The notes: generated from the sequence alone by a model not told the origin. A stretch of 64,000 bases of DNA from Verrucomicrobiales bacterium (GCA_029213195.1 JARGNI010000029.1:1-64000); one strand, 5' to 3'. Positions 37,504 to 48,300 are shown, numbered from the stretch's first letter. Translations and numbers: made by a program.

Positions 37504-38717
37504 AGCTTTTCCACTATCAGGCCGCAACTCGCGATGGCTCAATTTCGAACGGGACACTGAGTGCTCCTGATCGTCGTACTGCGCTCGAGCAGTTTGAGGC
37601 TCTGAAGCTGGAACCACTCTCTCTGAGTGAGGAGCCATCGGGAAGGAAGGAAGCGAAGAAACAGCCTGAGGAAAAAGGGAATATAAGGTTGCGTCAATCC
37701 GATGTGCTTGAGTTCACCGAGGAACTTGCCGAGTTGCTACGTGGAGGCGTACAGTTGGAGAAATCCCTCCTGATTATCGAGCGGAGGGAGGGGAAGAGCC
37801 GCCTTCCGGAGGTCGCGAGACAGGTGAGGGAGAAGATCCGTGATGGTAAGACTCTGTCGGAAGCTCTGAAGATCAGTTCCCCGGCATTCGGAGAACTCTA
37901 CTGTCGTCTCGTTGCGGCCGGGGAAGAGAGTGGAGCCCTGAATCGGATACTTGAGAGGCAGGCATCTCATCTGAAGGCGCTACAGAATCTGAAGTCAGGT
38001 GTGGTTTTCGCCTTGATCTATCCCGCTTTCCTTTGTGTTTCTGCGGTCGGGGTTTTGGCAATGTTTGTGACCTTCCTGATTCCTAAATTGGTGGAATTGC
38101 TTGAGTCTACCGGTGGAACTCTGCCAGCGGGAGCAGAGTTGATCGTCAAGACTTCAGAGATGTTCAAGTCAACTTGGGCAATCTGGCTCGGGTTGGGGCT
38201 TGGTGCCTGCTTGTTCTTCTCGTGGTTGTCCCAAAACCGGCGAGAGATATGGGATGCGATCGTGATGAGGGTCCCCCTGTTCGGGAAAGTTTTGCACCTC
38301 AGGCAGCAAGTCCTGTTCCTCGAAACAATGGCCAGTCTCGTTGAAAATGGTCTCACCGTTACGAATGCTCTCACGCTGACTCGCAACGCGGTTCCCAGCC
38401 CACTGTACCAGAGTGAGATCGATGTGATCCGGAAGCGGGTTCAGGATGGGGAGCGACTTTCCACTTCCCTTGTCCACTCATCGTATTTCCCCGCGATTCT
38501 TGCTGATCTCATCTCAGTTGGGGAGGAAACTGGGGATCTTTCGGGTGCTCTGGGTCGAGCTGCAATTCGCTTCGACGGGACGCTAACTCGAAAAGTAGAA
38601 AGGCTGAGTGCCATTATCCAACCGACTGTCGTGATCGTTATGGCAGCGATGGTGGGAGGAATGGCATACCTGATGATCACTTCGATTTTTCAAACCGTAT
38701 CTGGATTAGGAGCATAA
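37500..38717 (+). CDS. gspF: Type II secretion inner-membrane platform protein GspF
   Basis: 405 residues with two T2SSF domains (about 70-195 and 270-395) and three membrane segments: one near 170 (FALIYPAFLCVSAVGVLAMFV), one near 220 (WAIWLGLGLGACLFFSWL), and one at the C-terminus (VVIVMAAMVGGMAYLMI). ELAELLRGGVQLEKSL and GEETGDLSGALGRAA are family blocks. ATGA overlap with gspE upstream; gspG 10 bp downstream. Confidence 0.94.
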   Translation: MKLFHYQAATRDGSISNGTLSAPDRRTALEQFEALKLEPLSLSEEPSGRKEAKKQPEEKGNIRLRQSDVLEFTEELAELLRGGVQLEKSLLIIERREGKSRLPEVARQVREKIRDGKTLSEALKISSPAFGELYCRLVAAGEESGALNRILERQASHLKALQNLKSGVVFALIYPAFLCVSAVGVLAMFVTFLIPKLVELLESTGGTLPAGAELIVKTSEMFKSTWAIWLGLGLGACLFFSWLSQNRREIWDAIVMRVPLFGKVLHLRQQVLFLETMASLVENGLTVTNALTLTRNAVPSPLYQSEIDVIRKRVQDGERLSTSLVHSSYFPAILADLISVGEETGDLSGALGRAAIRFDGTLTRKVERLSAIIQPTVVIVMAAMVGGMAYLMITSIFQTVSGLGA

Positions 38718-38727
38718 AAATACAAAA

Positions 38728-39162
38728 ATGAAATACAGACAGTTAAAGAAACGCAACAGGGCATTCTCGATGATGGAGATGATCCTCGTATTGGGTATCA
38801 TTACCCTTCTCGTTGGAGCCGGTGTAGGAGGGCTGATGAACGTGATGGAGCTCGGAAAGGAGACCAAGGCAAAAGCCGATATCAACACGATTTCGAGTGC
38901 GCTGCGGGCCTATGAATCCCAGCAGCTATACCTTCCGACTACACGCCAGGGAATTGAGGCGCTGGTATGGAAGCCATCGTCCAGGCCTGAGCCAAAAAAC
39001 TGGAAACCGTATCTCAAAGAGAAAGTTCTTACAGATCCTTGGGGGAATAAATACATTTATCTTCGCCCCGGGAAGAAGGATGGCGGTGGGTTCGACCTCT
39101 ATTCCGCAGGTGCTGACGGGGTTGCTGGCAACTCGGATGATATAGGTAACTGGGACATCTAG
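38728..39162 (+). CDS. gspG: Major pseudopilin GspG
   Basis: 144 residues. The prepilin segment reads RNRA/FSMMEMILVLGIITLLV, with Glu at +5 but Ala rather than Gly at the cleavage -1 position. The C-terminal GspG domain shows LPTTRQGIEALVWKP, LKEKVLTDPWGNKYIYLRPG and FDLYSAGADGVAGNSDDIGNW, the calcium-site pattern. Main building block of the pseudopilus. Confidence 0.94.
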   Translation: MKYRQLKKRNRAFSMMEMILVLGIITLLVGAGVGGLMNVMELGKETKAKADINTISSALRAYESQQLYLPTTRQGIEALVWKPSSRPEPKNWKPYLKEKVLTDPWGNKYIYLRPGKKDGGGFDLYSAGADGVAGNSDDIGNWDI

Positions 39163-39191
39163 GTAACTGGGTGTCCTAGGCGAAAGACAGG

Positions 39192-39671
39192 ATGAACGTC
39201 CCTATCGGAGTGCCGTTGCGCCGTGGGTTCACGATGCTGGAGATATTGCTGGCAATATCGATATTGGTAATCGTTCTGGGCCTGGGCTCCGGCTTGGCGC
39301 TTCAGTCGATCCCTCTTGAGCGGTCGCTCAACCGAACTGCGTCAAAAATTGAAGTCGAAGCGAGGAAGGCGGCCATGGAGGCGGCCATGTTTTCTCGGGA
39401 TGCCTTTCTCGTAATACACTCCGACTCATTGGTGGGATTGGACTCAAGAATCGAATTTGATCGTGCGAAGATCTCGTTCTCACATCCAGGAGATTTCAAT
39501 TCTTTCAAGGAACCCTCGTCTAGGGGCTATCGATGGAAGTTCAGCGCGAATGGGCTCTGTGAACCGCTGTTGATTAGGGTTTCCCAGGAAGGGGGACGGA
39601 TTGACTTGGGATTCGATCCACTGACAGGCGAGATCCGAGATCAAGTTCTAACGCTCTTTGAAACAGAATGA
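39192..39671 (+). CDS. Minor pseudopilin, GspH-like
   Basis: 159 residues. Prepilin motif RRG/FTMLEILLAISILVIV with Gly -1 and Glu +5. The rest has no strong signature; position between gspG and the I-like gene, and length, point to GspH. The end overlaps the next gene by 4 bp. Confidence 0.8.
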   Translation: MNVPIGVPLRRGFTMLEILLAISILVIVLGLGSGLALQSIPLERSLNRTASKIEVEARKAAMEAAMFSRDAFLVIHSDSLVGLDSRIEFDRAKISFSHPGDFNSFKEPSSRGYRWKFSANGLCEPLLIRVSQEGGRIDLGFDPLTGEIRDQVLTLFETE

Positions 39672-40096
39672 TTGTTCGAAGAAATACGAGTTTGAGGACC
39701 CGCGGCTCCATGCTTCTGGAGATCATCGTTTCCATTGCGCTCTTCGGTGTCGTTACCACTGCCATGGTCAGTGCTCTCCATCAGCTTTCAAAGACTTCGA
39801 AGACCGCAAGAGATGAAGTTTCCACACAGCGAAGGTTTGAGTCAATATTTGCTGAGCTTGCCTCAGGTTCGAATCCGCAACTTACCAGCGGAAAGAGACT
39901 GATTCCGGCGGACGGGACCGGGATAGCCGTGATGCTGAATGTCGTACCTGAAGAACTGCTCAGTAATGAGGGAGCACCTCTGGGGTCTGTTTTTCGAGTG
40001 ACTATGACCGCAGGGATCGAGGGCGATTCATCATTCGAAAGAACAGCAGAGCGTTTGATCTATGCTCCTCCGAAAGGAAGGACCAGCAATAGATGA
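39668..40096 (+). CDS. Minor pseudopilin, GspI-like
   Basis: 142 residues. Prepilin motif TRG/SMLLEIIVSIALFGVV (Ser at +1, Glu at +5). ATGA overlap with the gene upstream. Assigned to GspI by order and size; the sequence alone only shows a type IV pilin-like N-terminus. Confidence 0.75.
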   Translation: MIVRRNTSLRTRGSMLLEIIVSIALFGVVTTAMVSALHQLSKTSKTARDEVSTQRRFESIFAELASGSNPQLTSGKRLIPADGTGIAVMLNVVPEELLSNEGAPLGSVFRVTMTAGIEGDSSFERTAERLIYAPPKGRTSNR

Positions 40097-40131
40097 AGGG
40101 GGGATTCCGCCCCTTTTTGGAATGATGGCTG

Positions 40132-40758
40132 ATGCACTCCGAGCAGATGACTAGATTACATTCCCATACTCGCGCATTTACGTTGATCGAGGTTGTCGTC
40201 AGCTTGGCGGTCACCGCGATCATCCTGGCGGGAGTGTTTGGAGTCGCGGGAGCAGCGATCGATTTTTCTACCGCTTCCAATCAATTGAGGGTGGAGGAGA
40301 TGCGGTACAATCAATTGTCGCGCTTGGTAAGAACGAGCCTCCTTCAGATGTCTCCCCGCGCGAGAGTGGCACTGGAGAGCGGTCAGTCCCTTACGTTTCT
40401 GGACGCGGGTTCATTGTTCCAATGGCCTGGTTCTGTTTCGAATGGTGCACGAACTGTATTGAGGGGCAGGGATCGGTCACTCGAGATTGTTCAGTATCTA
40501 GGCGACGCCGAAACTTCTTCGCTCGCGCTCCTTACCAATCTGGATCGAATCGCGATTGAGGTCTATGATTTTCGCAGTCGGCAATGGACTAGCTCGGTCC
40601 CCGAAAGTGCGCCAATACGACCTACGATGGTGAGAATGCGTTACCAATTGGATTCGGATTCCGCGGAGCGTGAGGAGGTTTTCAGAATCCCTCGGTATTC
40701 TCAAGTCAACTTCAACAATCGGCAACCGCCCGAAAGTAATGAAGAACCGGCTCAATAA
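40132..40758 (+). CDS. Minor pseudopilin, GspJ-like
   Basis: 208 residues. Prepilin motif TRA/FTLIEVVVSLAVTAIILAG, with Ala instead of Gly at -1, as in GspG of the same operon. The longer, beta-rich C-terminal part fits GspJ. An ATG at 40147 is an alternative start. The end overlaps the gspK-like gene by 20 bp. Confidence 0.78.
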   Translation: MHSEQMTRLHSHTRAFTLIEVVVSLAVTAIILAGVFGVAGAAIDFSTASNQLRVEEMRYNQLSRLVRTSLLQMSPRARVALESGQSLTFLDAGSLFQWPGSVSNGARTVLRGRDRSLEIVQYLGDAETSSLALLTNLDRIAIEVYDFRSRQWTSSVPESAPIRPTMVRMRYQLDSDSAEREEVFRIPRYSQVNFNNRQPPESNEEPAQ

Positions 40759-41650
40759 GGAGAAGCAGATTTCGGGGGCATCTCTCGTAGTTGTCCTTTG
40801 GTTGATTGGGCTTCTTGGATTTCTCATCCTGGGACTTGCAAAGTTCGTTAGCCTTGACTCCCAGTGGGCGATCGCTGTTCGAAAGGAGGCCATCGCGAGA
40901 GACCGTGCCGAAAGCGGCCTGGCCATAGCATCTCATCCGCAAGTGAAGGAAGATGATCCACTCTTGGTCTTTGCGAACGAATCTGGCACTTCAGGGTTCG
41001 AGGTTCAGATTACTTGGGAAGAGGGTCTGGTCCCCCTCAACAATATTTTGATCTCCGGGCGAAAAGACATTTTGAAAAGACTTTTTGAAAGTTGGGGGCA
41101 GCATCCTGATGCTGCAGCCGCACTGGTGGATGCTTTGACTGACTGGGTTGATCAAGATGACCTCGTCTCGTTGAATGGAGCCGAGTCTGATAGCTACGCC
41201 CAGCAAGGGGTCGCTGGCTTTCCGCTAAATCGTCCGTTCGAGTCCTTTGGAGAAGTGGAGTGGGTTCTTGGGATGGGCGAGATTGCGAATCTGAAACCGG
41301 ATTGGAGAGAGTACTTCACTTTTTGGTCAAATGGACAGATCGACCTGAACGAAGCCAATGCCGAAGTCGTTTATGCAGCCATGGGTGGAATAGATCCGGT
41401 TCGGGCATTTGAGTTCGTTCAACAGAGAAATGGTCAGGACGGAATCCCGCGGACGCCTGATGATCGGAGGTTCGACTCTGTCGCTTCAGTTCGTTCCTTT
41501 CTCGGGGCAGCCAGTGAGGCTGACAATGGTATTCTGGCGGTGCGAAGCACGACCAAGCGAATATACAGTGTCGGGTACTTTCAGAACATGAGAGTGGAGA
41601 TCGCTGAGACTCGCCGTTCTGATCTCCTGCTTTGGAGAATGGAGTATTGA
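40739..41650 (+). CDS. gspK: Minor pseudopilin GspK
   Basis: 303 residues. N-terminal hydrophobic helix (SLVVVLWLIGLLGFLILGLA) without the usual Glu at +5, as is typical of GspK, the pseudopilus tip. The helix-hairpin-helix-like insert is visible (LVDALTDWVDQDD; FESFGEVEWVLGM; QIDLNEANAEVVYAAMGG). Start chosen at 40739 (MKNRLNKEKQIS), giving a basic N-terminus just ahead of the helix. Confidence 0.87.
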   Translation: MKNRLNKEKQISGASLVVVLWLIGLLGFLILGLAKFVSLDSQWAIAVRKEAIARDRAESGLAIASHPQVKEDDPLLVFANESGTSGFEVQITWEEGLVPLNNILISGRKDILKRLFESWGQHPDAAAALVDALTDWVDQDDLVSLNGAESDSYAQQGVAGFPLNRPFESFGEVEWVLGMGEIANLKPDWREYFTFWSNGQIDLNEANAEVVYAAMGGIDPVRAFEFVQQRNGQDGIPRTPDDRRFDSVASVRSFLGAASEADNGILAVRSTTKRIYSVGYFQNMRVEIAETRRSDLLLWRMEY

Positions 41651-41680
41651 CATGGTGCGCAACAGTTCTAGCCTTTACGG

Positions 41681-42877
41681 ATGATCGGAAATTCATTCGA
41701 TGCTTACCAAATTTTGTTTCCGGGGCCCCTTGGATGGGAGCTTTGGCTTCTGAAAAATGGTGAAGCAAAACTCCTTTCTTCGGAGAGTACGGGAGGTTCC
41801 GATAGTTTTGACCCCTCGGTTCAAGGGAAGCTTGTTCTTGCCCAAGCAACAACGCAGCAGATAGCTCTGCCCCTCGTTTCCAGCGCATCAGACCCTGAAT
41901 CTCTGGTCCAGGCGGCCCGCCTTCATGTGGAGAAGCAGGGGAGCGAATTCGACGAAGAGGGCATCATGGTAGAGCAGATTCGGGGATCTTCGCAAAAAAC
42001 GGTCGCCAGAGTCGATGCACCGTTGTCCAAGCTGAATGAGGATGCACCCGTTGATCAGACCCCCGATCTCATTGTTGCTGCGCCTACCTTGATGCCATTG
42101 AAAGAGGATTCGATAGCGATTTGGGTAGAACTTGGTAACGTCGTCGTTGCCTTCGAAAAAGGCGGTTCGGTAATCTATTATGACAAGCTTTCTTGTACGG
42201 GGCATGAGCTTGCGAAAGAGGTATACCGGATCATGATCCAGTTGGAGGGAGACGGGTTGATCGAGAGCCCGAAAGTTCTTTCCCTCTGGGGTGTCCCGGG
42301 AGAGTTCTTTGAGGATAAGCTTCAGTTGGAGGTCGAAGTCGAGCCTCGTCCTGCTCCCACGAGAATTCCGAAAGAACCCGGGCAACATCCTTCCTGGTTT
42401 CGGGAACGAGAGGATCAAAATTCTAAGAGTGCGCGCAAGAAACGTCAGCTCCAGATCATGCTGATCGTCTTCGGGGTTTTGGCTTTTTCCTTTTCTGTAT
42501 TTTTTCTGACCAGGTATTTTCAAGTTCGAACACTGAAGGCCGAGATTGCAGCATTGCGTCCCCAAGTCGAAAGAATCGAAGGGATCCAATCGCGTTGGAA
42601 TGAAGTTTCGACCGGGGTGGATCCTGATTCTTCGTTTCTCGAAGTATGGATGAACATCTTCAGCCTGGAGAGCATTGCATCCGTAAAGATTGAGAGAATG
42701 AGGATTTCGAGAGCTGAGATCGAACTTATGGGAAATGCGGAGGAAGCTTCGCAAGCTCTCGAGTTCATTGAGGAACTCTCCACGAGCGACATGTTCCAGG
42801 GATACGCGTGGGAATTTCACCCCCCCAATATCGCGGCAGGTGGAGCTGCTACTTTTGAAATAAAGGGGGGGAAATGA
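41681..42877 (+). CDS. GspL-like inner-membrane protein
   Basis: 398 residues. The N-terminal 240 residues look like the divergent actin-like cytoplasmic domain of GspL/PilM (IAIWVELGNVVVAFEKGG). One membrane helix near residue 270 (IMLIVFGVLAFSFSVFFLT) is followed by a coiled-coil start and a ferredoxin-like periplasmic domain resembling PilN. Order before the GspM-like gene supports the call. It binds GspE in known systems. ATGA overlap with the next gene. Confidence 0.75.
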   Translation: MIGNSFDAYQILFPGPLGWELWLLKNGEAKLLSSESTGGSDSFDPSVQGKLVLAQATTQQIALPLVSSASDPESLVQAARLHVEKQGSEFDEEGIMVEQIRGSSQKTVARVDAPLSKLNEDAPVDQTPDLIVAAPTLMPLKEDSIAIWVELGNVVVAFEKGGSVIYYDKLSCTGHELAKEVYRIMIQLEGDGLIESPKVLSLWGVPGEFFEDKLQLEVEVEPRPAPTRIPKEPGQHPSWFREREDQNSKSARKKRQLQIMLIVFGVLAFSFSVFFLTRYFQVRTLKAEIAALRPQVERIEGIQSRWNEVSTGVDPDSSFLEVWMNIFSLESIASVKIERMRISRAEIELMGNAEEASQALEFIEELSTSDMFQGYAWEFHPPNIAAGGAATFEIKGGK

Positions 42878-43410
42878 CCTCGAGAGAGAAAAAATTGGGC
42901 ATCGCCTTTGCGATTTTGTTTGCCGTAGTAACTGTCGGGTTTATTGCTCCGATGATCTCCAGAATGGGAAAAGGTGGATCTTCAGATCCATCAGAATTGC
43001 TTGAGCAATTGCAATATATGCGATCGACCTTTGACGCCAGGGAGCTTTGGAACGATCGAGAATTCTGGCTGGATGGGAATACGCCATATCACCAGTCGGA
43101 TGTTGTTGCATCTTCGGTGTTGTTGGAGAGGCTCAGTGGGATCCTGGAGTCCCACGACTTGAAGGTAGTGAATCAACAGATTGCGGAAGATGATGATGAC
43201 GCGATTTCAGAAGAAGCAGAGATTCAGCACTTCAACCAGGTGACTGTGCAGATCGTTGCCGAGGGAGAGATGCGAGACATTGTGCAGTGCATTCACGAGA
43301 TTCAGACTCCGAAGAAGTTTACCGGAATTGAAGAATTGGAGCTCACCGTCGCCGAGGCTGGTGCCTACAGAATTGATCTGCGAGTTACTCATTGGTTTTC
43401 TGTTTTCTAG
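42874..43410 (+). CDS. GspM-like inner-membrane protein
   Basis: 178 residues. One N-terminal membrane helix (IAFAILFAVVTVGFIAPMI), then a predicted coiled coil and a small alpha/beta periplasmic domain with VTVQIVAEGEMRDIVQCIHEI, reminiscent of GspM/PilO. Last gene of the gspE-M operon. Sequence similarity is weak, so the call rests on order and topology. Confidence 0.7.
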   Translation: MTSREKKLGIAFAILFAVVTVGFIAPMISRMGKGGSSDPSELLEQLQYMRSTFDARELWNDREFWLDGNTPYHQSDVVASSVLLERLSGILESHDLKVVNQQIAEDDDDAISEEAEIQHFNQVTVQIVAEGEMRDIVQCIHEIQTPKKFTGIEELELTVAEAGAYRIDLRVTHWFSVF

Positions 43411-43833
43411 ATTCCATGCCTCTCAGCAAGGAGGCCGAAGCAGGGGACCCGCGGCAGGAATTATAGGAAATTTCGTCTTTCTTGCGGTCAGGGCTTTTCC
43501 TGTCTGGGGGCTTTAGGGCGGCATTTTCTTCTTTCAGCTCCATCAGACTTACTGCTTGAGGCTCAGGGGAATAGGGCCCGTGGCAAAGCACCGATAACCG
43601 CTCATCCGGGAACATCAGGGAAGTGCGCTATCGTGTCGATCCGGTGAGCGCAGCCCTCAAAAAAATCCCCTTAAACTGCAATTTTTCACGGGCTTCGTCG
43701 CATGAATTATAGCAAAAAATGCGAAAATTATCACTTGCGCCTAAGCGCATAAGAGTTTTAATTATAGTTGTTACATAAAATGTAATAGAAATTGAATTTA
43801 TACTGAAATATAAAATTTTAAATCATCTTAAAA
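43411..43833. other. Intergenic region after the T2SS operon
   Basis: 423 bp. The left part is GC-balanced with several short dyads but no recognised RNA. The right part (43700-43833) is very AT-rich and presumably holds the promoter of the small lipoprotein gene and perhaps the SCO gene. No gene supported. Confidence 0.4.
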
Positions 43834-44064
43834 ATGAGGATAATCACACTACTTCTTCTTACGTTGTTTCTTTCCAGCTGCGGAAGGGCACCTACGGATG
43901 AGCAAGTTCGCTCCCAGAATCCAGAGGTAGAGGAGTCTGATGATTTCGGTGCTCGGGTGATCGAGCGCTTTGAATCGAATCAGTCCGAAGCAGATCAGAT
44001 TATCGAGAGGGTCAATCTTTCTACGGAGGACGAAGTGGAGCCTCAGGATTCAGACGAGAATTAG
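43834..44064 (+). CDS. Small acidic lipoprotein
   Basis: 76 residues. Clear lipoprotein signal: MRIITLLLLTLFLSSC, with Cys16. The mature 61 residues are strongly acidic (many Glu and Asp), without membrane segments, and no family is recognised. It lies between the T2SS operon and the SCO1-cytochrome gene. A role as T2SS pilotin or copper-binding helper is possible but unsupported. Confidence 0.7.
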   Translation: MRIITLLLLTLFLSSCGRAPTDEQVRSQNPEVEESDDFGARVIERFESNQSEADQIIERVNLSTEDEVEPQDSDEN

Positions 44065-44211
44065 GAAACTCCTCATGGCGCAGGTTCAGGCGCCAGATTT
44101 GAACATCGATACTACGTCCCAGCCATTCCGGACTTGCCATTCAGTGTTTCGCTTCGTTGAGAACTTACCAAGTTGCCGCCGCCGAACGGTAACCAGCCTT
44201 CACAGATTCCC

Positions 44212-45336
44212 ATGAAATCGATCAAACTCGTTCCCGTACTATTGGTTCTTGTTCTGGCCTTCAGTCCGTTAAGTACAATTGCTGAACAAAAGGAGAGCTC
44301 AAGCCGCTGGGGGGCGAACTACTTTCCGGATCATGAACTGACCGATCACAAGGGTAAGAAGGTGAAGTTTTTCACTGATCTGCTCAAAGACAAGATTGTA
44401 GTAATCAATTTTATCTATACATCCTGTCCCGATACCTGTCCCCTCGAGACGAGCAGACTTCGGGAGGTGTATGCCTTGTTGGAGGAACGCATGGGGAAAG
44501 ACATTTTCTTCTACTCCATAACGATTGACCCAGAGAATGATTCTGTCGCTGTCCTCAAGGACTACGCTGATCGATGGGATGTTGGAGATGGTTGGAAGTT
44601 TCTAACAGGGAATGAGGCCAACATAACGGAGCTCCGGAAGAAGCTCGGTCTTCTCTCTTCACGAGATTCAGTGAATTTGTCGGCCCACCAGGTCAACATG
44701 GTCATGGGAAATCAGAAGACCGGCCGTTGGATTCACCGGACTCCATTCGACTCCGCCGTGGTTCTTGCGGAGCACCTAGGCACTTGGCTCAACAACTATC
44801 GAAACGTCAAGACCTCCTGGAATGATTATGAAGATGCTCCCGAACTGAGGCCAATTGACGGCGGCGAGTATATCTTTCGAACTCGCTGTGCGTCTTGTCA
44901 TACGATCGGTGGAGGTGACGTGCATGGAAACCAATCGAATGTAGCAGGACCCGACTTGCTGGCTGTAGGAGATCGGAGAGATCCCGATTGGCTAAAAAGA
45001 TGGGTTCGCGAGCCCGATGTAATGCTTGCGGAGAAGGATCCGCTGGCGATGGCTTTGTTAGAGCAATACAACGGAGTTGTTATGCCGAATTTTCGTCTTT
45101 CGGAACAGGACGTGGACAATGTTCTCGCATTCATCAAGAGAGAGAGTGATGCCCATCTGAAGGGAAGGGCGGGTGAGTTTCAGCAGGCACGGAAACCAGC
45201 AAATGCAGGGAAGCCGAAAGAGGATTGTCCGGGATGTTCGAAGAGGGCTCAAGAAACGGGTTCTTCTACCCGGGGCGCCCCAAGAACGTGGAATGCAGAT
45301 CAAAGAAGAGTTTTACCTAACACGCCACAGAAATAG
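44212..45336 (+). CDS. SCO1-type copper chaperone fused to a cytochrome c domain
   Basis: 374 residues, exported (signal KLVPVLLVLVLAFSPLSTIA). The SCO thioredoxin-fold domain has the copper motif CPDTC (Cys72, Cys76) and the partner His159 (SAHQVNMVM). A C-terminal class I cytochrome c domain has CASCH at 226-230 and a likely axial Met in GVVMPNF. The tail adds a CPGC pair at about 339. SCO proteins deliver copper or reduce thiols for copper-enzyme assembly. The gene ends 38 bp before the giant multicopper oxidase gene, its probable client. Start at the ATG at 44212, ahead of the signal peptide. Confidence 0.9.
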   Translation: MKSIKLVPVLLVLVLAFSPLSTIAEQKESSSRWGANYFPDHELTDHKGKKVKFFTDLLKDKIVVINFIYTSCPDTCPLETSRLREVYALLEERMGKDIFFYSITIDPENDSVAVLKDYADRWDVGDGWKFLTGNEANITELRKKLGLLSSRDSVNLSAHQVNMVMGNQKTGRWIHRTPFDSAVVLAEHLGTWLNNYRNVKTSWNDYEDAPELRPIDGGEYIFRTRCASCHTIGGGDVHGNQSNVAGPDLLAVGDRRDPDWLKRWVREPDVMLAEKDPLAMALLEQYNGVVMPNFRLSEQDVDNVLAFIKRESDAHLKGRAGEFQQARKPANAGKPKEDCPGCSKRAQETGSSTRGAPRTWNADQRRVLPNTPQK

Positions 45337-45374
45337 CAAGACCACCGAGTGTTGCGTAGAGAATCGCAAATAAA

Positions 45375-48300
45375 ATGAAAACCATACACGCCACAAAGCG
45401 CGCATCATTCCTGCGCGCTCTAATTGTCCAGTTCGTCGCAGTTTCGATTGCCATACTCGCGCTGGGTCAGGAACCCGAAGGGCCACCGCCGCAGGACGAT
45501 CCGTCTAAGCACACGGGTCCATGGATCGATGAGAAGGGTGCAGATGATCTTCTTCGCTCGACTCCCAAAGTATTTAAATCGGCATACGAAGGAGGAGAAC
45601 CGCATGGACGTCCTCTGCCGGAGCAGTCTGGAAACATTCCTACGGGAGGAATTGCGAGCCCACTTTTTGGAGCGACAGAGTTTGAACAGCAGTTCCTTCG
45701 GTTTGAGGAATTCGGTCCGAAGAAAATGCAAGGCGCTCAAGAGCATTTCCAGACGCTACCCTTGCCGGAGAGCCCAACAGGATTTCCGGAAGGAGGTAGT
45801 CTCGATTCGTTCTTGTCCTTGGAGGGTTTTTCGTTCCTTCCATCTGAATTCTCGAATACTGAGGAATTGAACCCGTGGCAGACAATTGTGGAGTCATTCC
45901 TCGGTCGCCCATTACAGACTCCTCCTGCTGAAGGGCGTCCTCCGGGAGTTGGCTGGGCTCACCAGAGATGGGATGAGTTTCTACCAGAAGTCTACTTTAA
46001 GACGGCCCAGACGGGGGCGCGTATCAACGGTGGATTGCGGAATCCATTGCAACGCCACAATTACCAAAAAGGAGAGTTTGCTCCCGGGGGACTATATCAC
46101 ACGGTCTACGCGACCGATGGTCTGGGGGCGCTTTTCAGCGGGACGACTGAGGGAATCAACGTTCAGTTTCACCCGAACTTCCCGATTCAGGATCGGAGGA
46201 GTTTGTGGACTTTCGATGGGACCTTCCCACCAAAGCTCCTCATGGCACGTTATGGTGAGCCCGTCTTGATGCGGCACTACAACGCACTTCCCATTGATCC
46301 TGCCGCAAACAATGGCTTCGGCTTGCACACCATAACAACTCACGAGCACAACGGACACAATCCGGCCGAGAGTGATGGTGTTGCGGGTGCGTTCTATTTT
46401 CCAGGGCAGTTCTGGGATTATCGCTGGCCGATGACATTGGCAGGGTATGATACAGTCAACACGACGGCTTCGGATCCGCGGGCTGCTTTTCCTGCTGAGC
46501 CTGGAGAACAGCTATTCGTAAATGACCTCAATCCTGGTGTAAGGCAGGAGCAAGATGGGCGGATCAACATTCGAGGTGACTGGAGAGAGACTATGTCAAC
46601 GCACTGGTTTCATGATCACATGATCGACCACACTGCAGAGAATGTTTACAAAGGAAATGCGGCAATGTTCAACTACTACAGTGCGGTTGATCGAGGAAAC
46701 GAAGGCTTTGACGATGGTGTGAACCTGAGATTTCCTAGCGGAACGGGGCTTAGTTGGGGCAACCGGGACTATGATGTGAACATTCTTGTGGCGGATAAAG
46801 CCTGGGATGCTGATGGGCAGCTTTTCTTCAATCCGTTCGATCGTGATGGATTTCTTGGAGACCAGGTTCTTACCAATTTCCTCTGGAAGCCCTATCTGAA
46901 TGTTAGGCACCGTTCTTACCGGCTCCGAATTTTGAATGGGGCTGTCGCGCGCTACTTCAAAATTGCCTTGGTCAAGGAGGTCCAGGGAAGTGGAGGCGAG
47001 CTCTCCGGCCCTCCAGGATCAGGAGTGTCCTATGATCGCATCGGGTTTCACATGATCGCGAACGATGGAAACATTCTTGAACACGCTGTCCCATTCGATG
47101 GGATTAGTGACTTGAACGCGAACGGAAATGCAGACGAACACAAAGGAATGTTGCCTAGTCTGGGAATTGCCGAGCGCTACGACATTATCGTGGACTTCGC
47201 CAGCCAGGGGATTGTTCCTGGAGATAAACTCTATTTCGTCAACACTCTCGAGCACGATGATGGTCGTGGGCCGGATGGAATGATTCCGTTGTCGGAGATT
47301 CTCTCGGGGCAGTACGTTGCAGAGCAGCGTGATGGTGTCTGGGTTTCGAATGATCCAGCAGTTGGAAAGTTCTTGGAGTTCCGTGTCACGGAATATGACG
47401 GTGAGGACTTGAGCATGAATCCTGCGGACTATGTTCCCGGGGCGCAGAAGATGATCCCATTGCCGATCGATAGAACGGCTCTTGGAAATCCTAAGAGAAG
47501 GACATTCGAATTTGGAAGAGGGTCCGGTACGGACAACGCGCCTTGGACCATCAAGACGGACGGGGGGCCATCATTGCTTGGAGACCCTCGAAGAGTTTCG
47601 GCCGCGGCTCAGATAGCCACGGGGCCTACTGCCGCCGGATTCGATGGCACCAATGCTGAGGGGTACGATGTGACAGGAACTCTTGAAATCTGGAATTTTA
47701 GTACAGGAGGAGGTTGGGATCACCCTGTCCACGTTCACTTTGAGGAGGGCGTCATTCTTTCAAAGGATGGTGAGAGGCCTCCCGTCTGGGAATGGTGGGC
47801 TCGAAAGGATCTCTATCGTATTGGGCCTTCCATTGATAGCGCACGTGAAATGGAGATTGCGATGCGAATCCGTGAGTTCGCAGGGACCTTTGTGGAGCAC
47901 TGTCACAATACAACTCATGAGGATCATGCCATGCTGTTGCGTTGGGATTCTGAGCTGCCTGGTCAAGTTAAGTTGATGCCCACTCCTGTTCCATCATGGG
48001 ATGGTGTCGAGTATGTTGACACGGTCGCGTTGCCCACTTTCCGAAGTGGAGTCAATGGTCCCGAATTACCCGAGAATAACCCTTTTGTCTCACCAGTGAT
48101 CGACTCGTTTACCGGTACGTCGGAGAATGGTGAGTCGGTCTTGTCGTGGAGTATCAATCAAGATTCCGGTGACAATATTCTCGCTCTTGATCTGTCACCT
48201 GGTGTCGGATCCGTTCTGGGAAGAACGTCGACCGTGGTCAACCCTTCCCAAACGACGATTTATCGTCTCACTGCGAGGACTCCGGGAGGAACCTCCACCG

